From Amphritea opalescens (GTDB lineage: Bacteria > Pseudomonadota > Gammaproteobacteria > Pseudomonadales > Balneatricaceae), in contig NZ_RQXW01000004.1 in NCBI RefSeq assembly GCF_003957515.1, positions 124,001 to 188,000 on the forward strand: a stretch of DNA of 64,000 nucleotides. Direction: 5' to 3'. This document shows positions 1 through 9,381 of the stretch, piece after piece (position 1 is the stretch's first letter; every line of letters begins with the position of its first letter). The notes beneath the pieces are model-generated. The model worked only from the letters and a program-made list of their open reading frames with translations, did not search any database and was not told the origin of the DNA. The translations under genes were made by a program, and so were the position numbers.

Positions 1-252
1 GAACGACTGCTGCGACAACAGCCCGGCCAACTGTTTTAACAGTTTATGCCGCGTACTGTAGCGTAAGTCGACGGCAACGCCATCCGTCATCAATTCCGCC
101 ATCGCCTGCTCAGCTTTAACTTGATCATCGCCAAGCCAGACGATAGTCACCGCGCTTTGTAGACGGCTAGCGATTAAATGACAACGTTCCAGCGCCAAAC
201 TAATATCGTCCTGCTGATCAAGCACCAGTAATAATCGTTTATTTAACAACAT
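1..252 (-). CDS. Partial N-terminus, possible universal-stress-like protein
   Basis: Reading the minus strand from the ATG at 250-252 gives 84 codons open to the window edge, so the C-terminus is missing. The start MLLNKRLLLVLDQ followed by a predicted helix and a second hydrophobic strand (SAVTIVWLGDD) resembles the beta-alpha-beta start of a UspA-type fold, but I see no diagnostic ATP-binding motif because the rest is cut off. The start codon overlaps the 3' end of the RND permease gene by 14 nt, which suggests translational coupling and a shared operon. The family call is tentative; another alpha/beta nucleotide-binding protein is equally possible. Confidence 0.5.
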   Translation of the reverse strand, partial: MLLNKRLLLVLDQQDDISLALERCHLIASRLQSAVTIVWLGDDQVKAEQAMAELMTDGVAVDLRYSTRHKLLKQLAGLLSQQSF

Positions 253-2632
253 CTTTAACCTCCGCTTCAGTCGTGCTGATCGCCTCGATGCCGGTTGCAC
301 CACACTTCAACAGGCAGGCTAGCGCTGGAATCAATACCAAGGCCCCCAGCATGTTCCAGAGGAACATAAAGGTCAGCAAGATCCCCATATCAGCCTGAAA
401 CTTAATAGGTGAGAAGACCCAAAGCACTACGCCGATCCCCAACGTTAAGCCAGTAAAAGCAACCGACTTACCGGTGGTTTTAAGCGTATTCAAATACGCT
501 TCCGGTAACGCCATGCCCTGCACAAGATAGGTATTCAGTTTAGAATAGATATAGATACCGTAATCGACACCAATACCCACCCCTAGCGCAATCACAGGCA
601 GTGTCGCCACCTTCACCCCAATGCCTAAACTCGCCATGAGTGCCTGACAGAGTATTGAGGTCAGCGCTAGCGGCGCGATAATACAGATCAAGGTTTTCAC
701 CGAACGGAAGGTAAGCAAACAGAGCAAACCGACCACCGCATACACCCAAGCCAGCATCTGATACTGGGCGGTACCGATCACCTCGTTGGTCGCCGCTTCA
801 AAGCCGGAATTACCCGCCGCCATCTCGAAACGTATCTGTTCCGAATCATGCTGCGCTGCAAACTGCTCGATCTTCCCTGTCAGTCGTTGCAATGTTTGCG
901 CTTTGTGATCATCCAAAAAGATAATCACCGGCAACAAAGAGCACGAAGGGTTCATCAGCCCCGCCGGCACATAGGATAGTGAGGCGTTGATCACCAACTG
1001 GTTACGACTAACGGTACGCCACTTCAGGTTGCCTTCGTTCAAGCCGGAGGTCACCCGTTTGGAGACATTCACTAGGGAGACGCTCGACTGCACGCCCTCT
1101 ATATTGGTCAGGTAGTACTGAAAACGGTCCACCAGCGACAAGGTATTAAAACTAGAACACTGATCTTTCTCAGTACCGACCATCACCACAAAGGTGTCAC
1201 TGGACGTCGAGTAATGCTGCGTAATAAAACGATTGTCGACGTTATAACGGGAGTCGGCACGCAGCTCCGGCGCACCGCTATCGAGATCGCCAATCTGTAG
1301 CTTCTGCCCTTGATAGAGGCCACCGACCAATAATATACCCGCCACGACCACGGCAAATTTTGCACCGGTCGGCGTAGCAAACCAGGTCAGGCGATGCCAG
1401 TTACTATCTTGTTTCTGTTCCGCAATCAACGCCCGCTGAGTGGCTCGTTCACCAATACCTAGCAGAGACATAATCACCGGCAGCAAGAACAAGTTAGTCA
1501 GAATGATCACCGCAATCCCCAAGGATGCAGCAATAGCGAGGTCTTGGATCACGCGAATATCGATCACCATCAGAGTGACGAAACCGATACCATCCGACAG
1601 CAGAGCCGTTAAACCGGGAATATACAGTGCTCGAAATGCCCGTCTCGCCGCCAACCAACTGTCGGCCCCTCGGGCACTCTCTAGGGCGATGGTATTAACA
1701 ATCTGCACCCCGTGGCTAACCGCAATAGCAAACACCAAAAACGGCACCAGCATGGAATATGGATCGAGCCCAAACCCTAACAGCTTTAACAACCCCAACT
1801 GCCAAATCACCGCAATCACGGAACAGGCTAGGGGCACAAGAGTACCGGTAATACTGCGGGAATAAAGATAGAGCAACACTAAGGTGATCAATAAGGCGAT
1901 ACCGAAGAACACCGCCACCTGCGCAGCACCATCAATCAAATCACCGACAATTTTAGCGAAGCCGGTAATATGCACGCTTATTTGATCGGACTGATATTTA
2001 TCCCGAATCAAGGTTTCTAACTGTTGCGATAACGCCTGGTAATCGAGCTTTTCGCCGGTATCCGGATGTTTATCAAACAGTGGCACCTGCACAATCGCCG
2101 AGCGAAAATCATTCGCCACCAAACGCCCAACTTGGCCGGAGCGTAGAATATTTAACTTAACCTGCTCCAGACTCGCCGCGGAACCATCATAATCCGCGGG
2201 AATCACTGGGCCACCGACAAAGCCCTCTTCGGTCACCTCGGTCCAGCGCACATTCGGCGTCCAAATGGAGGTCAGCGCCGAACGGTCAACGCCCGGGATA
2301 AAAAACAACTCGTCGGTGATTTTTTGTAATGTTTCCTGAAACTCAGCAGTGAAGATGTCTCCTTCATTAACCGCCACAGCCACCCGCACACTATTGCCAA
2401 GCCCGGCAAGATCGTCACGGTTTTTAAGATAGTTCTCAACATAGGGATGCGACGTTGGAATCATCTTCACAAAGCTCGCATCGGGACGAATCTGTACCGC
2501 CTGCCAAGCTAAAAATAGCGTCAATGCGGCGAACACCAACAATACCGGTAAACGGCGGTGAAACAGAAAACGCTCGGCAAACTCTTCAGAACCCTTAATC
2601 GGGGCTAACAATATCCGCGATAGCTTATTCAT
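239..2632 (-). CDS. RND superfamily (MMPL-type) exporter permease
   Basis: Inner-membrane proton-driven transporter of the RND/MMPL class, 797 residues. After one N-terminal membrane segment there is a large periplasmic loop (about residues 50-225), a block of about five membrane helices, a second periplasmic loop and a second block, which is the two-fold RND plan. The second block has the family motif GVGIGVDYGIYIYSK, with the D-Y pair typical of proton relay; the matching place in the first block reads FAIAVSHGVQIVN, so the halves are not equivalent. The start ATG at 2632 overlaps the stop of the upstream BNR-repeat gene by 8 nt. Pairs of this permease type with YCF48-like proteins occur in gammaproteobacteria, where they have been linked to lipid or hydrophobic export. 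The substrate cannot be read from the sequence. Confidence 0.85.
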   Translation of the reverse strand: MNKLSRILLAPIKGSEEFAERFLFHRRLPVLLVFAALTLFLAWQAVQIRPDASFVKMIPTSHPYVENYLKNRDDLAGLGNSVRVAVAVNEGDIFTAEFQETLQKITDELFFIPGVDRSALTSIWTPNVRWTEVTEEGFVGGPVIPADYDGSAASLEQVKLNILRSGQVGRLVANDFRSAIVQVPLFDKHPDTGEKLDYQALSQQLETLIRDKYQSDQISVHITGFAKIVGDLIDGAAQVAVFFGIALLITLVLLYLYSRSITGTLVPLACSVIAVIWQLGLLKLLGFGLDPYSMLVPFLVFAIAVSHGVQIVNTIALESARGADSWLAARRAFRALYIPGLTALLSDGIGFVTLMVIDIRVIQDLAIAASLGIAVIILTNLFLLPVIMSLLGIGERATQRALIAEQKQDSNWHRLTWFATPTGAKFAVVVAGILLVGGLYQGQKLQIGDLDSGAPELRADSRYNVDNRFITQHYSTSSDTFVVMVGTEKDQCSSFNTLSLVDRFQYYLTNIEGVQSSVSLVNVSKRVTSGLNEGNLKWRTVSRNQLVINASLSYVPAGLMNPSCSLLPVIIFLDDHKAQTLQRLTGKIEQFAAQHDSEQIRFEMAAGNSGFEAATNEVIGTAQYQMLAWVYAVVGLLCLLTFRSVKTLICIIAPLALTSILCQALMASLGIGVKVATLPVIALGVGIGVDYGIYIYSKLNTYLVQGMALPEAYLNTLKTTGKSVAFTGLTLGIGVVLWVFSPIKFQADMGILLTFMFLWNMLGALVLIPALACLLKCGATGIEAISTTEAEVKDVVK

Positions 2633-3734
2633 CTCCAGCCTCCAGGCTCAGTAATCCACCTTCACCCACCAGCCGATAACCCCCGTCGACCGCCACGCCA
2701 GCACTCAAAGAACGCCGCCCGCCGCTATCCAAGGGCGTGAAATGCTGTCCGTCCGCGCTTTCAATAATCAAGCCGCCCTGCCCTAACAGGACTAACTTGT
2801 CCGCTTCCGCGACGGCACTCAGCAGCGTCGCCTGATAGCCTGTCTTGACGGCTTGCCAATCAATCCCATCATCGGAGCGATACAGATGTCCCCGTAATCC
2901 CATAAGAAACAACTGTTGTTTAAATTCGGTAATACTGAAAAACGACCCCTCGTAGGGAGTATCGATACGGATCCAATGCATCCCCTTATCCGTTGAACGA
3001 AAGAGCAGCCCCGCCTCACCGGCGATATAGAGATCCCCCCGATGATCCGCCATCATGGCGTTTAGGTGGAAGTTATCGGGGTTATCCAGACGATCACCCC
3101 AGTAAGCCCAGCTCTGGCCACCATCATCGGTCTTCAGCAAGAGTCCGTAAGCTCCCAGCGCAAATCCCCGCTGCTGATCGGCAAACCAAACATCTAACAG
3201 TGGAATACTCGGTCCCTCTTCTACTGCGGCTGCCGCATCCTCGGCGTACCAAGTCGCATCATCCGATCGCATCATCAGCGATTCATTATCAGGCTCGGCA
3301 TCCAGCTGAGACTGAAGCTCGGCCGCGATCGCCTGTAGTCGCTGTAGGCGTAACCGGTTGATCTGATCGCCATCCAATAGTTTCTGCCACGTCATGCCTC
3401 CATCTTGGCTCGCCGCAAATAGCCCATCATGGCCGGTTAACCAAGCATGTTGCGCATCGGTAAAAAAGACCGAGGTCAACATGACACTGAAAGGGGTTTG
3501 CACCTGCTGCCAATGCTGCCCCTGATCGGACGAGCGCATCACCACGCCCTGATCGCCCACGGCAAGCAACTGGTCACCGTGCTTAGCAATATCCAACATC
3601 AGTGTCTGATCGGCACGGTAAGAAGGTAACGCAGGGGTATTGAGACGATCGACGTCTGCCTGTGCGGAAACACTGCTGCTCAGCAAAACAGCCGCCAACG
3701 CAAAACAGTGAATGAGTGATCTGATTGGATCCAT
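2625..3734 (-). CDS. YCF48/BNR-repeat exported beta-propeller protein
   Basis: Predicted exported protein of 369 residues. I chose the ATG at 3734 (MDPIRSLIHCFALAAVLL) because it starts directly with a signal peptide ending near SVSAQA; a longer frame begins 7 codons upstream. The mature part carries five Asp-box/BNR motifs of the form S/T-x-D-x-G-x-x-W (SSDQGQHW, SQDGGMTW, TDDGGQSW, STDKGMHW and a weaker SDDGIDW), each between beta-strand repeats, as in the Ycf48/HCF136 photosystem II assembly factors and sialidase-like propellers. No photosynthesis gene is near, so a role in PSII is not implied. It is first in an operon with the RND permease and probably acts as its periplasmic partner; this is inference from the 8-nt overlap. 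Confidence 0.8.
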   Translation of the reverse strand: MDPIRSLIHCFALAAVLLSSSVSAQADVDRLNTPALPSYRADQTLMLDIAKHGDQLLAVGDQGVVMRSSDQGQHWQQVQTPFSVMLTSVFFTDAQHAWLTGHDGLFAASQDGGMTWQKLLDGDQINRLRLQRLQAIAAELQSQLDAEPDNESLMMRSDDATWYAEDAAAAVEEGPSIPLLDVWFADQQRGFALGAYGLLLKTDDGGQSWAYWGDRLDNPDNFHLNAMMADHRGDLYIAGEAGLLFRSTDKGMHWIRIDTPYEGSFFSITEFKQQLFLMGLRGHLYRSDDGIDWQAVKTGYQATLLSAVAEADKLVLLGQGGLIIESADGQHFTPLDSGGRRSLSAGVAVDGGYRLVGEGGLLSLEAGDE

Positions 3735-4125
3735 ATTCTTCCCAATTATTATCATTATGCAGGAACCTACTGTCTCGCCTCTGGCTCGCTTCGTCCATCG
3801 GCTAAGGAATACTCAGCAAGATACAAGAATCATTAACAAAAACGGTCAAATGCTCAATAACAAATACTGGCAATATTATTAACACTTTTTGCCAACGGCT
3901 AAAAAAGTGGGCTTCAGGTCAACATTATCTGATAAAACCTCGCGACTTCGATTGCATTTAATAGATAGCCGGAGGTAGAGTTAGAGACTGTGTCAGAGGA
4001 CGTTAATGTTGGTATAAGCATCTACGACTATATTCGACAGCGTGAATCACGCTAAGCGATTATGTTCAGATATTATTCCTCCCGCAGGGTGTCCTCTGCA
4101 AGAACAATAAATGGAGACTAGCTTG
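3735..4125. promoter_or_regulatory. Divergent intergenic region with structured liv leader
   Basis: About 390 bases without a credible gene between the BNR-repeat gene (minus) and livJ (plus). A weak sigma-70-like pair TTGCAT (3952) and TAGAGT (3976) lies upstream of livJ. The transcript beyond it could fold: CAGAGGAC (3994-4001) is perfectly complementary to GTCCTCTG (4091-4098), and a perfect palindrome AGCGTGA-A-TCACGCT sits between them at 4039-4053. A three-codon frame ATG-TTG-GTA-TAA (Met-Leu-Val, 4006-4017) follows the AGAGGA sequence. The promoter is a guess; the complementary segments are seen directly. Confidence 0.4.
4039..4053. promoter_or_regulatory. Perfect palindrome in livJ leader
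   Basis: AGCGTGA-A-TCACGCT is a perfect 7-bp inverted repeat around one base, about 73 bases before the livJ start. It could be an operator for a dimeric regulator or the loop stem of the leader RNA. No specific regulator can be named. Confidence 0.35.
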
Positions 4126-5244
4126 ATGAATCAATTTCGCAAAACATTACTGAGCCTGAGTACCGCTGTTTGTATTATGGGCTTAACCGCTGCAGCGCAA
4201 GCTGAAACGCTTAAAATTGGTCTTGCAGGACCGTCCACTGGCCCTGTTGCACAATATGGAGATATGCAAAAGATTGGTGTAATGGCCGCGATTGATGATA
4301 TCAATAAAGCCGGCGGCGTGAATGGCATGATGCTAGAAGGTGTTGTTTATGATGATGCCTGTGACCCTAAACAAGCCGTAGCTGTCGCCAACAAGATCGT
4401 CAATGATGGTATCACTCAGGTAGTTGGTCATCTGTGTTCATCTTCAACTGAACCCGCTACTGATATCTATGATGAAGAAGGTATCCTGATGATCACGGCG
4501 GCTTCTACCTCGCCATCGATCACTGAAAAAGGTTACAAAACCATCTTCCGTACCATCGGTCTAGATAGCCTGCAGGGCTCTATGGCTGCTGAGTACATCA
4601 TGGAAAACGCGAAACCAAAACGTATCGCTATCATCCATGACAAACAGCAATATGGTGAAGGCCTCGCGACCTCTGTACGTGACCTGCTAGATGCGCAAGG
4701 TGTTAAAGCCGCGATGTTTGAAGGTGTTACACCCGGCGACAAAGACTTCTCTGCTCTGATTGCTAAGCTGAAGAAAGAGAATGTTGATTTCGTTTACTAC
4801 GGTGGCTACCACCCAGAACTGGGTCTTATTCTGCGTCAATCCGCAGAAAAAGGCTTCACTGCTCAGTTCATGGGACCTGAAGGCGTCGTTAACTCAGACC
4901 TAGCGAAAATCGCAGGCGCCGCTTCTGAAGGCGTACTGGCAACAGCACCAAAAAGCTTTGATCAAAACCCAGTCAACGAAACCCGTGTTGCCGCTATCAA
5001 GGCTAAAGGTGAAGACCCAACCGGTCCTTTCGTATTCACCGCTTATGCTGCAGTTGAAGTCATGACCGACGCCATGGCTGCGACTAAATCAACCGATGCT
5101 GAAGTCCTGTCTGACTATATCCGTGAGCACGACTTCGATACAGCTATCGGCAAAGTTAAGTATGACGAAAAAGGCGACCTGACCGAATCCACTTTCTTGG
5201 TCTACCGTCTACATCAGGATGGTTCTAAAACACCAGCTGAGTAA
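4126..5244 (+). CDS. livJ: Branched-chain amino acid ABC transporter, periplasmic binding protein
   Basis: Periplasmic leucine/isoleucine/valine-type binding protein (LivJ/LivK family), 372 residues, that delivers substrate to the LivHMGF complex. The start at 4126 is preferred over the in-frame ATG at 4111 because GGAGA at 4113-4117 is a good ribosome site for it and the protein then begins with a clean signal peptide (MNQFRKTLLSLSTAVCIMGL, cleavage near AQA-ETLKIG). The mature part has the periplasmic-binding type-1 fold with the family features GLAGPSTGPVAQYGD, the motif VGHLCSSSTEPA and a Cys pair expected to form the N-lobe disulfide. First gene of the liv cluster, set apart from livH by two hairpins, as expected for a binding protein made in excess. 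Family members also carry amides or aromatic acids, so exact specificity is open. Confidence 0.93.
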   Translation: MNQFRKTLLSLSTAVCIMGLTAAAQAETLKIGLAGPSTGPVAQYGDMQKIGVMAAIDDINKAGGVNGMMLEGVVYDDACDPKQAVAVANKIVNDGITQVVGHLCSSSTEPATDIYDEEGILMITAASTSPSITEKGYKTIFRTIGLDSLQGSMAAEYIMENAKPKRIAIIHDKQQYGEGLATSVRDLLDAQGVKAAMFEGVTPGDKDFSALIAKLKKENVDFVYYGGYHPELGLILRQSAEKGFTAQFMGPEGVVNSDLAKIAGAASEGVLATAPKSFDQNPVNETRVAAIKAKGEDPTGPFVFTAYAAVEVMTDAMAATKSTDAEVLSDYIREHDFDTAIGKVKYDEKGDLTESTFLVYRLHQDGSKTPAE

Positions 5245-5270
5245 TTCGTCTTAATAACAATGGTTTAGCA

Positions 5271-5295
5271 AGCTTCAGCAGTATTTGCTGAAGTT
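5271..5295 (+). terminator. Hairpin after livJ (no T-tract)
   Basis: CTTCAGCA (5273-5280) and TGCTGAAG (5286-5293) form an 8-bp perfect stem with a 5-base loop, extendable by a G-T and an A-T pair. No T-run follows, so it is more likely an mRNA-stabilising 3' structure for livJ than a terminator. Confidence 0.5.
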
Positions 5296-5305
5296 CGACA
5301 ACCCC

Positions 5306-5346
5306 GACTCCCTGGTGCCGCGATCCGGTACCGGGGATTCGTTTTA
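5306..5346 (+). terminator. Attenuator-like hairpin between livJ and livH
   Basis: GGTGCC (5314-5319) pairs with GGTACC (5327-5332), and the stem continues outward through TCCCT/GGGGA to about 12 pairs with one mismatch. It is followed by GTTTTAT. This is a plausible partial terminator that would lower expression of livHMGF relative to livJ. It ends only about 15 bases before the livH start, so it could also mask the livH ribosome site. Confidence 0.5.
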
Positions 5347-5360
5347 TCTGGTCCCTGCAA

Positions 5361-6287
5361 ATGTCAGAATTTTCGCTTTATCTGTTGCAACAGCTCATTA
5401 ACGGGCTAACCATCGGTTCTACCTATGCGCTGATCGCCATTGGCTACACAATGGTGTACGGCATCATCGGCATGATTAACTTTGCCCACGGCGAGATCTA
5501 TATGATCGGCTCCTACGTAACATTTATTGTTATCGCAGGTTTGATGGGCATGGGCATCGCAAGCCTTCCTATTCTTTTGGTCATTGCCTTGGTGGTCGCC
5601 ATCTTCATCTCTAGCACCTACGGCTGGACGGTGGAACGGGTGGCTTACCGGCCGCTACGGGGCACGAACCGACTCATCCCTCTGATCTCCGCGATCGGTA
5701 TGTCTATTTTTCTGCAGAACTTTGTGGTTCTGTCCCAGGGTTCACGCGATGTTGCCTTACCACCACAGATCACCGGTGGCTGGAACTTCGGCGATCCTAG
5801 CCTGTTTGAAGTATCGCTCTCCTACATGCAGGTGCTCATCTTCGCTGTGACCTTCATCAGTATGACGTTACTCACCCTGTTTATCTCCCGCTCACGGATG
5901 GGCCGCGCCTGTCGCGCTTGTTCGGAAGATCTGGGCATGACGAATCTACTGGGGATCGATACCAATAAAATTATCGCCCTCACCTTTATCGTCGGCGCAG
6001 CCTTAGCGGCCATTGCCGGTTTACTGCTGGGCTTGTATTACGGTGTAGTTAACCCCTTTGTCGGCTTTATTGCTGGCTTGAAAGCCTTTACTGCCGCGGT
6101 TCTCGGTGGCATAGGTTCGATTCCCGGTGCGATGTTGGGTGGTTTGATTCTCGGTGTCACGGAAGCGATGACCGCTGCATTTTTCCCATCGGAATACAAA
6201 GATGTCGTTTCATTCGGACTACTGGTAACCATCCTGCTGTTCCGCCCTAGTGGACTTCTCGGCAAGCCGGAGGTAGAAAAAGTATGA
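5361..6287 (+). CDS. livH: Branched-chain amino acid ABC transporter permease LivH
   Basis: Integral inner-membrane subunit of the LIV-type importer, 308 residues with about eight membrane helices. The N-terminus [20 protein letters not shown] and the segment [16 protein letters not shown] are characteristic of LivH. A hydrophilic EAA-like loop ([21 protein letters not shown] region, about residues 180-200) is where the ATPases LivG/LivF dock. No strong ribosome site precedes the ATG at 5361, consistent with low or structure-dependent translation after the upstream hairpin. The stop overlaps the livM start by 4 nt (ATGA). Confidence 0.93.
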   Translation: MSEFSLYLLQQLINGLTIGSTYALIAIGYTMVYGIIGMINFAHGEIYMIGSYVTFIVIAGLMGMGIASLPILLVIALVVAIFISSTYGWTVERVAYRPLRGTNRLIPLISAIGMSIFLQNFVVLSQGSRDVALPPQITGGWNFGDPSLFEVSLSYMQVLIFAVTFISMTLLTLFISRSRMGRACRACSEDLGMTNLLGIDTNKIIALTFIVGAALAAIAGLLLGLYYGVVNPFVGFIAGLKAFTAAVLGGIGSIPGAMLGGLILGVTEAMTAAFFPSEYKDVVSFGLLVTILLFRPSGLLGKPEVEKV

Positions 6288-7546
6288 CCTCGAGTAAACT
6301 TTATAACGCCGTTTTCGCAGCGGGGATCTCACTGATTCTGTCGTGCTTGATGATCGGCGTAAAGCTAGATACCGATGGCTCCACGCTGGCCGTCAAAGGC
6401 GCCACTACCGAACAGTGGATGTGGATTGCTGGCGGTATCGCCGTCGTCTTTCTGTCACAGCTATTCAGCGCTCAGGTGGATGCCCTATTTGGCGCTATTC
6501 CCAAGCCCAACTTCCAAGCCGTACTCCCGCAAGGTGAGAAAATGGCCGCCCTTAAGCCTTGGCTGATCGCAGCAGTGATTGTCATCATGCTGATCTGGCC
6601 GTTCATGGTTTCACGGGGCACCGTTGACCTGGCAACACTGACGCTGATCTACATCATGCTCGGGCTAGGCCTCAACATCGTTGTCGGTCTTGCTGGCTTG
6701 CTGGATTTAGGCTTTGTAGCCTTCTATGCGGTAGGTGCCTACACCTATGCTTTGCTATCCCAGTATTTTGGCATGTCATTCTGGGCCTGTTTGCCAATTT
6801 CCGCTGCGATGGCGGCCGCCTTTGGCTTTCTGCTCGGCTTTCCAGTGCTCCGTTTACGCGGCGATTATCTGGCGATTGTCACCCTTGGGTTCGGTGAGAT
6901 CATCCGTATTTTGCTGAATAACTGGACCTCCCTCACCGGCGGGCCAAACGGTATCTCCGGTATCGCTAAACCGGGCCTGTTTGGCTTGGAATTTAATCGC
7001 CGAGCAAAAGAGGAAGGCGCTGTTACCTTCCATGAGTATTTCGATATGGATTACTCCAGCTCCTACAAAGTGATCTTTCTCTATCTGATCGCCGTTTTGC
7101 TGGTCGTCTGTGTGATCTACTTGATTAACCGGCTCATGCGCATGCCTATTGGCCGAGCATGGGAAGCCCTTCGGGAAGATGAGATCGCTTGTCGCTCTCT
7201 CGGTCTAAACCGTACCGCCATCAAGCTTTCGGCCTTCACCTTAGGTGCATCAACCGCAGGCTTTGCCGGTTGTTTCTTTGCCGCAAGACAGGGCTTTATC
7301 AGCCCAGAGTCCTTTGTCTTTATTGAATCGGCCATTATTCTAGCGATTGTGGTACTTGGAGGCATGGGGTCACAGCTGGGGATTATTTTTGCCGCGATTA
7401 TTATGACTATTCTGCCGGAAATGGCGCGGGAGTTCGCTGAATACCGCATGTTGCTTTTCGGTCTGCTGATGGTGGTCATGATGCGCTGGCGCCCTGAAGG
7501 ACTGGTTCCGATGAAACGTCCCAATCTGGAGTTAAAACAACAATGA
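6284..7546 (+). CDS. livM: Branched-chain amino acid ABC transporter permease LivM
   Basis: Second membrane subunit of the importer, 420 residues. The first ~105 residues hold two extra hydrophobic segments, as in the long LivM forms of gammaproteobacteria; the core begins near [20 protein letters not shown]. Family signatures include [38 protein letters not shown] and the coupling loop [20 protein letters not shown]. The start overlaps livH by 4 nt and the stop overlaps livG by 4 nt, so the genes are translationally coupled. Confidence 0.93.
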   Translation: MTSSKLYNAVFAAGISLILSCLMIGVKLDTDGSTLAVKGATTEQWMWIAGGIAVVFLSQLFSAQVDALFGAIPKPNFQAVLPQGEKMAALKPWLIAAVIVIMLIWPFMVSRGTVDLATLTLIYIMLGLGLNIVVGLAGLLDLGFVAFYAVGAYTYALLSQYFGMSFWACLPISAAMAAAFGFLLGFPVLRLRGDYLAIVTLGFGEIIRILLNNWTSLTGGPNGISGIAKPGLFGLEFNRRAKEEGAVTFHEYFDMDYSSSYKVIFLYLIAVLLVVCVIYLINRLMRMPIGRAWEALREDEIACRSLGLNRTAIKLSAFTLGASTAGFAGCFFAARQGFISPESFVFIESAIILAIVVLGGMGSQLGIIFAAIIMTILPEMAREFAEYRMLLFGLLMVVMMRWRPEGLVPMKRPNLELKQQ

Positions 7547-8310
7547 GTCAGTTACTGCTAGATGTAAACGGCCTGACGATGCGCTTCGGCGGTCTGGTAG
7601 CGGTAAACGGCGTGAACCTGAAGGTTAAGAATCGCCAAATCGTTTCTGTGATCGGCCCCAATGGTGCGGGTAAAACAACGGTATTCAACTGTTTATCCGG
7701 CTTTTATATCCCCACCGAAGGCAGCGTTATGCTGAAGGACCAGCAGATTGCGGGTCTGAAAGATTATCAGATCTCCCGCAAAGGCTTGGTACGCACCTTT
7801 CAGCATGTTCGTTTGTTTCAAAAAATGACCGTGATTGAAAATATGCTGGTTGCTCAGCACCGGCATATGAATACCAACCTACTGTCCGGTCTGTTGAAAA
7901 CGCCCAATTATCGCCGCCTAGAAAAAGATGCGATGAACCATGCCGCTCACTGGCTGGAAGAAGTGGGCTTACTGGAGTTTGCTAACCGCGAAGCAGGTAA
8001 CCTCTCATACGGGCAGCAGCGCCGTCTGGAGATTGCCCGCTGCATGGTCACCCAACCAGAGTTGCTGATGTTGGATGAACCGGCAGCTGGTCTAAACCCC
8101 AATGAGACCAAAGAGCTGGATGAACTGATCATCAGGCTGCGTGACGAGCATGAGATTTCTATCCTATTGATTGAGCACGATATGAGTTTGGTGATGGGTA
8201 TCTCCGACCATATCTATGTCATTGCACAGGGCACTCCCCTCGCTAATGGTACTGCCGAAGAGATCAAAGGGAATTCCGACGTAATCAAAGCCTATCTCGG
8301 AGAAGAATAA
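7543..8310 (+). CDS. livG: Branched-chain amino acid ABC transporter ATPase LivG
   Basis: Cytoplasmic ATPase of the importer, 255 residues, the usual LivG length. It has Walker [10 protein letters not shown], a Q-loop (TFQHVRLF), the ABC signature as [13 protein letters not shown], Walker [14 protein letters not shown] and the H-loop [15 protein letters not shown] in place of LSGGQ is normal for LivG. It forms a heterodimer with LivF. The start overlaps livM by 4 nt and livF follows after one base. Confidence 0.95.
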   Translation: MSQLLLDVNGLTMRFGGLVAVNGVNLKVKNRQIVSVIGPNGAGKTTVFNCLSGFYIPTEGSVMLKDQQIAGLKDYQISRKGLVRTFQHVRLFQKMTVIENMLVAQHRHMNTNLLSGLLKTPNYRRLEKDAMNHAAHWLEEVGLLEFANREAGNLSYGQQRRLEIARCMVTQPELLMLDEPAAGLNPNETKELDELIIRLRDEHEISILLIEHDMSLVMGISDHIYVIAQGTPLANGTAEEIKGNSDVIKAYLGEE

Positions 8311-8311
8311 G

Positions 8312-9013
8312 ATGCTGCTGATCGAAAATGTAAACACCCATTACGGGCAGATTCAGGCATTGCATGATGTCAGCGTCGAGATCAATCAGGGTGAAATTAT
8401 TACCCTGATCGGTGCTAATGGTGCCGGCAAAACCACTCTGATGATGACTATTTGTGGTGACCCAAAAGCATCAACAGGCAAGGTGATCTTTGAAGGTGAA
8501 GAGCTCGGTGCGTTCAATACACCGGAGATTATGCGCAAAGGCCTTGCCATCGTGCCCGAAGGTCGTCGAGTCTTCAGCGCTATGACGGTGGAAGAAAACC
8601 TCTTTATGGGGTCCTACTTCCGCACTAAAGAACAGGCCGATGAAACCGCTCAGTATGTTCTCAATCTGTTCCCTCGTTTGGAAGAACGCTATAAACAGCG
8701 AGCCGGCACTATGTCCGGGGGTGAGCAACAGATGTTAGCCATTGGCCGAGCGCTCATGAGCAAACCTCGATTATTGCTCTTAGATGAGCCCTCCCTCGGA
8801 CTCGCGCCGATTATTATCCAACAGATTTTCGATATCATCGAACGTTTACGGGATGAAGGGGTAACCATCTTTCTGGTTGAACAAAATGCGAACCAAGCAT
8901 TGCGGATTGCCGATCGGGGATATGTGCTGGAAAATGGCCGTATCGTTAAAACTGACACCGGTGCTAACTTGCTAACCGATGAATCGGTTCGTCAGGCTTA
9001 CCTCGGGGGTTAA
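8312..9013 (+). CDS. livF: Branched-chain amino acid ABC transporter ATPase LivF
   Basis: Second ATPase of the importer, 233 residues. Walker A GANGAGKTT, signature MSGGEQQMLAIGRALM, Walker B LLLLDEPSLGLAP and the C-terminal switch FLVEQNANQAL are all intact; Gln in LVEQN replaces the H-loop His, as is usual in LivF. The operon ends here; a strong intrinsic terminator follows about 60 bases downstream. Confidence 0.95.
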   Translation: MLLIENVNTHYGQIQALHDVSVEINQGEIITLIGANGAGKTTLMMTICGDPKASTGKVIFEGEELGAFNTPEIMRKGLAIVPEGRRVFSAMTVEENLFMGSYFRTKEQADETAQYVLNLFPRLEERYKQRAGTMSGGEQQMLAIGRALMSKPRLLLLDEPSLGLAPIIIQQIFDIIERLRDEGVTIFLVEQNANQALRIADRGYVLENGRIVKTDTGANLLTDESVRQAYLGG

Positions 9014-9073
9014 TCCCAAGGAAGCGCCTAAAAAAACGAAACCCGATTCATGCGTCGCTTAACGGCGACAACA

Positions 9074-9099
9074 AAAAACCAGCCAATCGGCTGGTTTTT
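9074..9099 (+). terminator. Intrinsic terminator of the liv operon
   Basis: AAAAACCAGCC (9074-9084), loop AATC, GGCTGGTTTTT (9089-9099): an 11-bp perfect stem ending in a T-run, about 60 bases after the livF stop. The symmetric A/T ends would also stop transcription from the other strand. Confidence 0.9.
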
Positions 9100-9107
9100 C
9101 AATTTAT

Positions 9108-9131
9108 AGTCTATAATTTAACCAATAGACT
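9108..9131. promoter_or_regulatory. Inverted repeat upstream of zinc-ribbon gene
   Basis: AGTCTAT (9108-9114) and ATAGACT (9125-9131) are perfect inverted repeats spaced by 10 bases in an AT-rich stretch. The rest of 9100-9381 has no gene I can support; TATGTT/TATGAT boxes near 9217-9225 could serve as a -10 element for the next gene. This is a possible operator, unproven. Confidence 0.3.
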
Positions 9132-9381
9132 CATAATACCCTGATAAAACTCATCAACATTGTGTTAATCGCACTGAAAACAGTGACTTATCTCAGCATA
9201 TTTAAAATGACTCTGTTTATGTTATGATTAGTCTCATAAATGCGACACAATATAAATAATAAATGACTCTTTTTTGTTACAGCCACAAGTTCTAACCCCG
9301 TTACAGAATAAGCTCTTTCTCAACGACCGAACTGAGGCCTATCCAGAAATAGTTTTCCGAAATAGTTTTGAGGTAACACAA

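Noticed and set aside
2993-3361. Pro/His/Arg-rich plus-strand frame opposite the BNR-repeat gene
   Set aside because: Composition typical of an antisense shadow, no ribosome site and no family resemblance.
9274-9381. Longer TTG start for the zinc-ribbon protein
   Set aside because: No ribosome site at 9274, while GAGGT sits at the right distance from the ATG at 9382.
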